From Oscillospiraceae bacterium (GTDB lineage: Bacteria; Bacillota; Clostridia; Oscillospirales; Ruminococcaceae), in assembly GCA_029240015.1 (NCBI GenBank), contig JARBTU010000116.1, forward strand, positions 1 through 10,552: a DNA stretch of 10,552 bases, read 5' to 3'. Each line of letters opens with the position of its first letter. Positions within the stretch are counted from its first letter, which is position 1. The position numbers were made by a program, and so were the translations under genes. Below, piece after piece: positions 6,008-10,552 of this stretch. The notes under the pieces are model-generated. The model was not told where the DNA came from. It made no database searches and saw only the letters and a program-made list of their open reading frames with translations.

Positions 6008-7282
6008 TTATTTATTAGCCAATGGAAAGTTATTGGCATTACAGCCGCCGCTGCAATAAAACTTTGCCCAGCAATCCTTGCATTTTTCTTTTTCATAAAC
6101 ATGTGCTTTTGAAAAACGGTCTTTTTTTGCAAAGTCCAGTTTGCCTTCATATACGGTTCCCATTTTCCATTCTTCCATCCCCACAAACTGATGACATGGG
6201 TAGATGTCTCCGTCAGGGGTTACTGCAACATACTCGTTGCCGCATCCGCATCCGCGTAACCGTTTGATAGCACAAGGGCCTTGATCCAGATCCAGCATAA
6301 AGTGAAAAAAGTTAAAACCTTTCCCCTGCTGTTTGCTTTCAATAATTTGTTGTGCAAGATTTTCGTATTCATCAAATATTCGAGGCAAATCATTTTTTGA
6401 AATTGCAAATCCTTTCGAGGGATCCCCTACGACTGGTTCTACTGACAGCTGATCAAAACCAAGCTCATTTAAATGCTGTACGTCTTTAGAAAAATCAAGA
6501 TTATGTTTGGTGAAGGTTCCGCGGACATAATAGTTATCATGTCCCCTTTTGTCAACCAACTGTTTGTATTTCAGAACGATCGTATCATAACAGCCTGTCC
6601 CGTCAACTCTTTTACGAAGTTTATCGTTTATTTCTTTTCTTCCGTCTAATGATAAAACTACATTGGACATTTGTTTATTGATATAGTCCATTTTATCTTC
6701 GGTCAGTAACAATCCGTTGGTCGTAATCGTAAACCTGAAATTTTTGTTATATTCTTTTTCTTTGCTTCTCGCATACTCTACGATTTGTTTTACGACATCG
6801 AAATTCATAAGAGGCTCTCCGCCAAAGAAGTCCATTTCAAGATTTTTTCTTCCCTTTGAGTGTTCAAGTAAAAAATCTACCGCCGCTTTCCCGGTTTCAA
6901 AGTCCATTAATCTTCTTCCCTGGCCAAAGTCACCTGTGGAAGCGAAACAATACTCACAGCGCAAGTTGCAATCATGCGCAATGTTTAGACACATTGCTTT
7001 TACCGGGCTCGCAACCATTTGGTTCGCAAATTGCTCATAGTCGTCTTTTGAAAAAAGCAAGTCCTGTTCAAATAATTCATAAAGTTCACTGTATGCTTCA
7101 ATAATTTGCTGATTCGAATACCTGTTACCTAAAGCATCTAAAATGCGCTGTGAGCATATAGAAGACATGGGAGGAGAAACCAGTCCTAAAACCTCATAGG
7201 TAATATCATCTATAATATGTATTCCTCCGCTGTGAACGTCCAAAACAATGTTATATCCGTTCAAACTGTACCTGTGTATCAT
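6008..7282 (-). CDS. scfB: SCIFF peptide radical SAM maturase, C-terminally short
   Basis: This radical SAM/SPASM enzyme installs Cys-to-Thr thioether links in the SCIFF peptide (CteB family). Numbered from the ATG at 7282 (424 residues), the N-terminal 85 residues (MIHRYSLNGYNIVLDV...) are the peptide-binding RRE region. The radical SAM cluster motif is Cys105-X3-Cys109-X2-Cys112 (CNLRCEYC), and FFGGEP (152-157) binds SAM. SPASM ligands follow: Cys337, Cys345, Cys347-X10-Gly-X4-Cys363, then CX2CX5CX3C at 401, 404, 410 and 414. The protein ends ten residues later, at NNFPLANK. Family members normally continue for some 25-35 residues with a last cysteine that ligates an auxiliary cluster; that part is absent in all frames before proC. 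The ATG at 7282 fits the family's usual start and has GGCGG 5 nt upstream; an ATG at 7294 adds four residues but has no clear ribosome binding site. It follows the peptide gene by 88 nt. Confidence 0.93.
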   Translation of the reverse strand: MIHRYSLNGYNIVLDVHSGGIHIIDDITYEVLGLVSPPMSSICSQRILDALGNRYSNQQIIEAYSELYELFEQDLLFSKDDYEQFANQMVASPVKAMCLNIAHDCNLRCEYCFASTGDFGQGRRLMDFETGKAAVDFLLEHSKGRKNLEMDFFGGEPLMNFDVVKQIVEYARSKEKEYNKNFRFTITTNGLLLTEDKMDYINKQMSNVVLSLDGRKEINDKLRKRVDGTGCYDTIVLKYKQLVDKRGHDNYYVRGTFTKHNLDFSKDVQHLNELGFDQLSVEPVVGDPSKGFAISKNDLPRIFDEYENLAQQIIESKQQGKGFNFFHFMLDLDQGPCAIKRLRGCGCGNEYVAVTPDGDIYPCHQFVGMEEWKMGTVYEGKLDFAKKDRFSKAHVYEKEKCKDCWAKFYCSGGCNANNFPLANK

Positions 7283-7342
7283 AAAATCCGCCATTCTGCC
7301 AACTATTAAGGCTTTTTCTCATAAAATATCTATACAGATTAA

Positions 7343-7363
7343 ATGCCGCCATAAAGGCGGCAT
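7343..7363 (-). promoter_or_regulatory. Hairpin between scfA and scfB
   Basis: ATGCCGCC (7343-7350) pairs perfectly with GGCGGCAT (7356-7363) around a 5-nt loop. On the minus strand it starts 7 nt after the SCIFF stop codon and is followed by TTAATCT rather than a true U-run. It is better read as a leaky terminator or 3'-end stabiliser that lets the peptide be made in excess of its modifying enzyme than as a full stop. Confidence 0.7.
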
Positions 7364-7370
7364 ACTTAAA

Positions 7371-7508
7371 CTATTTTTCGCATTTTTGGTTCGCAACTGT
7401 GCAAGAAGTCTTACAAGCACTTTGACAGCTTGCCTGACATTCCCCGCATCCGCCTTTAGCGGCAGTTTTTTTAAGGTTGGCCTTATTCAATGTTTTGATG
7501 TGTTTCAT
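7371..7508 (-). CDS. scfA: SCIFF ranthipeptide precursor
   Basis: This encodes 45 residues with six cysteines at 21, 24, 28, 32, 36 and 43, exactly the 'six cysteines in forty-five residues' pattern. The N-terminal leader MKHIKTLNKANLKK is basic, and the core GGCGECQASCQSACKTSC and TVANQKC are near-identical to the family as I know it. Cys32 and Thr37, the pair reported to be linked in the C. thermocellum peptide CteA, are both present. Residue 26 is Ala where I recall Thr as usual. AAGGAG (7519-7524) lies 10 nt before the ATG; a longer in-frame reading to 7625 runs through the neighbouring membrane-protein gene and is not needed. The maturase gene lies immediately downstream and the TIGR04086 gene 40 nt upstream. 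The biological role is not well established; signalling or quorum sensing has been proposed for ranthipeptides. Confidence 0.96.
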   Translation of the reverse strand: MKHIKTLNKANLKKTAAKGGCGECQASCQSACKTSCTVANQKCEK

Positions 7509-7548
7509 GTTTAACAGTCTCCTTAAAAGGTAATTCTTTATAAAATAT

Positions 7549-7959
7549 TCATTTTTTTCTTCGTTTTTGCCTGCTGTTGACGCCCATAATCCCGCCAATT
7601 GAAGCGGAAACGATGACAACAACAAACTTAGTCAAAGCTAAAATCCCAATGGATTCTTTGAGCACCATGGTAGCTGAAAGAAGAATGACCACCGAGATGA
7701 TAACGCCTGTAACAGCACCTATAAAAAGTCCCCGATTTTTGGCAAGCTTTGCTGATGTAAATCCTGAAACAAACCCGCCAAGACCTGCTGCAACAACAGC
7801 CATTGTTGATATGAGAGACTGTGGGATGTCTTTATAAGCCATGATAAAAGCAAAAACAACTAAAGACAATATCGTAACAATAAAACCCGCGATTAACCCA
7901 AAAGCGATTGGTTTAAGATATCTATTGGTTTTGACCGTATTTGTCGAAACATTAGCCAT
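7549..7959 (-). CDS. TIGR04086-family membrane protein
   Basis: This is a 136-residue protein with four hydrophobic segments, near residues 17-41, 47-68, 76-97 and 107-125. It has short polar termini and a basic C-terminal tail (SRQKRRKK). Glycine-rich helices (AAGLGGFVSGFTSAKLAK, GASIGG-like ends) fit the TIGR04086 family. I recall that family as encoded next to SCIFF and YajC in Clostridia, which is precisely the arrangement here. Its role is unknown; export, sensing or protection against the modified peptide are only guesses from position. AGGGGGA lies 7 nt before the ATG. No clear terminator separates it from scfA, so the two are probably co-transcribed, with readthrough from the yajC promoter the most likely source. 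Confidence 0.88.
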   Translation of the reverse strand: MANVSTNTVKTNRYLKPIAFGLIAGFIVTILSLVVFAFIMAYKDIPQSLISTMAVVAAGLGGFVSGFTSAKLAKNRGLFIGAVTGVIISVVILLSATMVLKESIGILALTKFVVVIVSASIGGIMGVNSRQKRRKK

Positions 7960-8066
7960 AAGAATTCCCCCTAAAAATGTTTGTTAATACAAAATATTCA
8001 TCGGGAGCAATAAATATAACCTTTATCCCCAATAACCTTTGTTAATCGCAATTGTTACAACAAAAA

Positions 8067-8399
8067 TTATACATTATCGTGAATAGTTTCGTTAGTTTGA
8101 ATTGCCCAACGTTTGATTCTTATTTTGCTTCTGTCGCTTCCTGTTTCAATGACAACATTATCTTCTTTTATGTTCACAACCCGACCGACAATTCCTCCGG
8201 CTGTAACGATTTCGTCACCAACTTGAACATCGTTTCTCATTTGCTGCGTTTGCTTTTCTTTCTTTTTTTGCGGACGAATAAGCAAGAAATAAAAAACAAC
8301 AAAGATTAATACCATAGGAACAAGAGTAACAAGTGTTGCCATGAGATCCTGACTGCCGCCAGTTGCAGCTGCTAATAAAATAGGATTCAATAGTAACAT
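8067..8399 (-). CDS. yajC: Preprotein translocase subunit YajC
   Basis: A 110-residue single-pass membrane protein. A short N-terminal segment (MLLLNPILLAAATGG) precedes one membrane helix at about 21-41, ending in the family signature FYFLLIRPQKKK. The cytoplasmic domain contains VQVGDEIVTAGGIVGRV (family GD.V.T.GG..G.V). YajC associates with SecDF and SecYEG at the membrane. The preferred ATG (8399) has AAAGG directly against it with no spacer; a TTG nine bases further in would have better spacing, so initiation is slightly uncertain. The open frame continues upstream to 8456, but that part overlaps the promoter and is not used. secD/secF, frequent neighbours, are not in the window. Confidence 0.95.
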   Translation of the reverse strand: MLLLNPILLAAATGGSQDLMATLVTLVPMVLIFVVFYFLLIRPQKKKEKQTQQMRNDVQVGDEIVTAGGIVGRVVNIKEDNVVIETGSDRSKIRIKRWAIQTNETIHDNV

Positions 8400-8427
8400 C
8401 CTTTCTTTTAATAAATATATGAAACAT

Positions 8428-8456
8428 ATTATACATGGAAAACTAAAATGTTTCAA
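8428..8456 (-). promoter_or_regulatory. SigA promoter of yajC-SCIFF region
   Basis: TTGAAA (8456-8451), a 17-nt spacer and TATAAT (8433-8428) on the minus strand. The start of transcription falls near 8421, about 22 nt before the yajC ATG. A 12-bp perfect palindrome TACAAATTTGTA (8457-8468) touches the -35 box. This is the only convincing promoter between nfnB and proC and may serve yajC, the TIGR04086 gene, scfA, scfB and proC. Confidence 0.9.
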
Positions 8457-8471
8457 TACAAATTTGTAAAT

Positions 8472-9857
8472 TTATTTCGATAAAATATATTTATCAATCG
8501 ATTCTGCGGCTATTTTTCCGGCACCCATTGCCAAAATCACTGTAGCAGCTCCGGTCACGGCGTCTCCGCCAGCAAAAACACCTTCTCGTGTGGTCGTCAT
8601 ACTTTCATCCGCTACTAAGCATCCTCGCCTGTTTGCTTCCAACCCGTTTGTTGTTGTGCGGATAAGCGGGTTTGGGGAGGTTCCAATCGACATAATAACG
8701 CAATCAACGTCAATCACAAAATTGGAGTCAGACTTTGTCTTGGGGGTTCTTCTACCGGATGTATCGGGATCGCCAAGAATCATTTCGACGCATTCAATGC
8801 CTTTAACGTTTCCTTCATCATCGCCCAAAATGCGAACAGGGTTGGTTAAAAACTTAAATTCGATGCCTTCTTCTTTGGCATGATGTATTTCTTCTCTTCT
8901 TGCAGGGATTTCATCCTCGCTTCGCCTATAAATAACATACACATCTTTTGCGCCAAGCCTCTTTGCGCTTCTTGCCGCATCCATAGCCACGTTTCCACCG
9001 CCAACGACTGCAACCGAATTGCTTTTTTTGATAGGCGTATCATAATCGTCTTTATAGGCTTTCATTAAATTGATACGAGTCAGGAATTCGTTTGCAGAAT
9101 AGACTCCCACCAATCCTTCGCCTTCAATCCCCATAAAGACCGGAAGTCCGGCTCCCGAACCAATAAAAACCGCTTCAAATCCCATTTCAAAAAGCTCATC
9201 GATGGATAAAATTTTTCCTATTACCATATTGGTGAGAATTTTAACACCAAGTTGCTTTAGCTTTTCGATCTCTTTAGCGACGATGCTTTTTGGAAGCCTG
9301 AACTCAGGAATTCCGTAAATCAAAACCCCCCCTGCATTATGGAAGGCTTCGAAAACGGTGACTTCGTACCCTCTTTGAGCCAAATCTCCTGCACAGGAAA
9401 GTCCTGCAGGTCCTGCTCCGATTATTGCAACTTTATGACCGTTGAAAGGAGGCTTTTGCACATTATTCTTTCCGTTTTTAATATACCAATCCGCCACGAA
9501 GCGCTCGAGCCGCCCAATTCCAACAGGTTCACCTTTTATACCACGGACACATTTTGCTTCACACTGCGACTCCTGCGGACAGACACGCCCGCAAACTGCC
9601 GGCAAAGCATTTGTGGACGTAATTACTTCATAAGCTTTTTCAAAGTCACCTTCGGCCACCAAAGAGATAAAATCGGGAATTTTTACTTTTACCGGACAGC
9701 CCGAAACACAGGGTCTGTGTTTGCATTGCAAACATCTAGTCGCTTCCTCTTTTGCCATTTCTTCGGTATATCCCAAGGTCACTTCTTCAAAATTGGCATT
9801 TCTGATATTAGGTTGCTGTTCCGGCATCGGAACTTTATTTAAAGACATATTAGGCAT
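8472..9857 (-). CDS. nfnB: NfnB-type / glutamate synthase small-subunit-like flavoprotein
   Basis: This encodes 461 residues of the GltA family. The N-terminal ferredoxin-like region carries Cys42, 45, 50, 54 (CLQCKHRPCVSGCP) and Cys89, 93, 99, 103 (CGRVCPQESQCEAKC) for two 4Fe-4S clusters. The FAD site is VAIIGAGPAG (143-152), the NADPH site VAVVGGGNVAMDAARSAKR (282-300), and the C-terminal GGDAVTGAATVILAMGAGK completes the FAD fold. It is routinely annotated gltA. The gene 22 nt upstream encodes the NfnA-like partner and no glutamate synthase large subunit is visible, so the NfnAB complex is more likely: NADH-dependent reduced ferredoxin:NADP+ oxidoreductase, which bifurcates or confurcates electrons in the cytoplasm. 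GAGGGG lies 7 nt before the ATG at 9857; a TTG at 9872 is part of that site and is rejected. Confidence 0.92.
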   Translation of the reverse strand: MPNMSLNKVPMPEQQPNIRNANFEEVTLGYTEEMAKEEATRCLQCKHRPCVSGCPVKVKIPDFISLVAEGDFEKAYEVITSTNALPAVCGRVCPQESQCEAKCVRGIKGEPVGIGRLERFVADWYIKNGKNNVQKPPFNGHKVAIIGAGPAGLSCAGDLAQRGYEVTVFEAFHNAGGVLIYGIPEFRLPKSIVAKEIEKLKQLGVKILTNMVIGKILSIDELFEMGFEAVFIGSGAGLPVFMGIEGEGLVGVYSANEFLTRINLMKAYKDDYDTPIKKSNSVAVVGGGNVAMDAARSAKRLGAKDVYVIYRRSEDEIPARREEIHHAKEEGIEFKFLTNPVRILGDDEGNVKGIECVEMILGDPDTSGRRTPKTKSDSNFVIDVDCVIMSIGTSPNPLIRTTTNGLEANRRGCLVADESMTTTREGVFAGGDAVTGAATVILAMGAGKIAAESIDKYILSK

Positions 9858-9879
9858 TTTGTTTCCCCTCAATTTTGGA

Positions 9880-10552
9880 TTAAGCTTCTCTTACTCCGTT
9901 AATGAGCCTGCATGAATGAGCTGAATCGAAACTTTCTTGTTTTTTATAAATCCCATTTCTTTTGATAAGTTCATCAAAATCCACAAGATGACCATCAAAA
10001 TCAGGTCCGTCAACGCAGGCAAACTGAATCTTTCCGTCCACAGTAACACGGCATCCGCCACACATTCCTGTTCCGTCGATCATAATCGGGTTTAATGAGA
10101 CTATTGTTTTTATGTGATAAGGTCTTGTTACCTCGCAAATAAACTTCATCATAGGAATGGGTCCGATCGCAACAACAACATCATATTGCTTACCGCTGTC
10201 AATAAGTTCCTGCAGTGCGTTGGTCACAAATCCCTGCTTTCCATAAGAGCCATCATCTGTTGTGATGATTAAATTATCTGAGACCGCTTTCATTTCTTGT
10301 TCCAATATAACAATGTCTTTGTTGCGAAAGCCGGCAATCATGTCAACTTTTGTTCCCAAAGAATGAAGCAGCTTGGCTTGCGGATAAGCAATAGCGCATC
10401 CAACACCTCCTCCGATTACAGCGGCGGACTGAATGTTATCAAAATGAGATGCAACCCCAAGAGGACCGACAAAGTCAAGAATGCCATCTCCCTCATCAAG
10501 CGTTCCCAACATTTTTGTTGCTTTCCCTATCATTTGAAATATGATGGTAACG
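9880..10552 (-). CDS. nfnA: NfnA-type FAD/NAD-binding subunit (5' end beyond window)
   Basis: The frame stays open to the right edge: the six codons before the first visible ATG (10533) read VTIIFQ, which fits the family, so about 60 N-terminal residues are missing. Visible parts are the end of the FAD domain (GDGILDFVGPLG), the NAD-binding AAVIGGGVGCAIAYPQAK, and the iron-sulfur region IDGTGMCGGC with FACVDGPDFDGHLVDFDE. Cluster ligands appear as Asp, Cys, Cys, Cys, as I recall for NfnA of Thermotoga, where Asp replaces the first Cys of the related PyrK. Such proteins are often labelled sulfide dehydrogenase or dihydroorotate dehydrogenase electron-transfer subunit. Pairing with the NfnB-like gene supports the NfnAB transhydrogenase. 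The promoter lies outside the window. Confidence 0.92.
   Translation of the reverse strand, partial: VTIIFQMIGKATKMLGTLDEGDGILDFVGPLGVASHFDNIQSAAVIGGGVGCAIAYPQAKLLHSLGTKVDMIAGFRNKDIVILEQEMKAVSDNLIITTDDGSYGKQGFVTNALQELIDSGKQYDVVVAIGPIPMMKFICEVTRPYHIKTIVSLNPIMIDGTGMCGGCRVTVDGKIQFACVDGPDFDGHLVDFDELIKRNGIYKKQESFDSAHSCRLINGVREA

Noticed and set aside
6001..6186. Out-of-frame reading at the end of scfB as the lost maturase tail
   Set aside because: The translation (ending in PITFHWLINNN) has no Cys-containing tail like that of SCIFF maturases, so a simple frameshift does not explain the short end.
7509..7625. Longer N-terminus for the SCIFF peptide
   Set aside because: It overlaps the 3' end of the TIGR04086 gene, and the 45-residue form with its own ribosome binding site matches the family exactly.
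8016..8040. Two direct copies of AAAGGTTAT on the minus strand, 16 bp apart
   Set aside because: A possible response-regulator site, but it is short, AT-rich and without a promoter positioned around it, so it is not supported as a feature.
8041..8062. Rex-like operator (TTGTTAA...TTAACAA type) between yajC and the TIGR04086 gene
   Set aside because: Only the outer four bases of each arm pair and the spacing is wrong; the match is poor.
8400..8456. Longer N-terminus for YajC
   Set aside because: The extension covers the -10 and -35 boxes of the yajC promoter and is absent from the family.
9339..9842. 167-codon open frame on the + strand
   Set aside because: It is antisense to the cluster and FAD-binding region of the NfnB-like gene and encodes no recognisable protein.

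Overview
The window looks like chromosomal DNA from an anaerobic, spore-forming, low-to-moderate GC member of the Clostridia. Four things point there: a SCIFF ranthipeptide precursor with its radical SAM maturase (a pair almost confined to Clostridia), a SpoIIM-like sporulation membrane protein, an NfnAB-type electron-bifurcating transhydrogenase, and the tail of an AdhE-type alcohol dehydrogenase. AGGAGG-like ribosome binding sites and consensus SigA promoters fit the same group. I cannot name the species.

Layout. Apart from the 3' tail of an alcohol/aldehyde dehydrogenase gene on the + strand (1-143), every gene is on the minus strand, so transcription runs from right to left. From the right edge: nfnA-like (partial) and nfnB/gltA-like, a redox pair; a strong promoter; yajC; a TIGR04086 membrane protein; the 45-residue SCIFF peptide; its radical SAM maturase; proC; spoIIM-like; a DUF624/YesL membrane protein with its own promoter; tRNA-Gly(GCC) with a perfect consensus promoter and a terminator; then a second transcription unit made of a PHP-domain phosphoesterase, a malic enzyme, a small TSCPD protein and an AT-rich orphan gene. 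A long perfect hairpin at 178-226 separates this unit from the convergent dehydrogenase gene and can terminate both.

How the genes work together. The scfA-scfB pair makes a thioether-crosslinked peptide. It sits beside yajC (Sec translocon accessory) and the TIGR04086 membrane protein, an arrangement I recall as common in Clostridia. NfnAB balances NADH, NADPH and ferredoxin; malic enzyme feeds reduced pyridine nucleotide and pyruvate; the AdhE-type enzyme would consume NADH. The last two sit in different transcription units, so that link is only metabolic.

Most unusual points. (1) The SCIFF maturase stops right after the CX2CX5CX3C part of its SPASM domain. It lacks the C-terminal tail and the last cluster-ligating cysteine expected for the family, with proC beginning 18 nt after the stop codon. 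(2) The orphan gene at 249-812 is far more AT-rich than its neighbours and looks acquired. (3) An imperfect 28-nt palindrome lies just before the PHP gene, downstream of a good SigA promoter. (4) The tRNA-Gly promoter is embedded in a 12-bp inverted repeat that may also end the upstream transcript. I see no CRISPR array, insertion sequence, prophage gene or rRNA.
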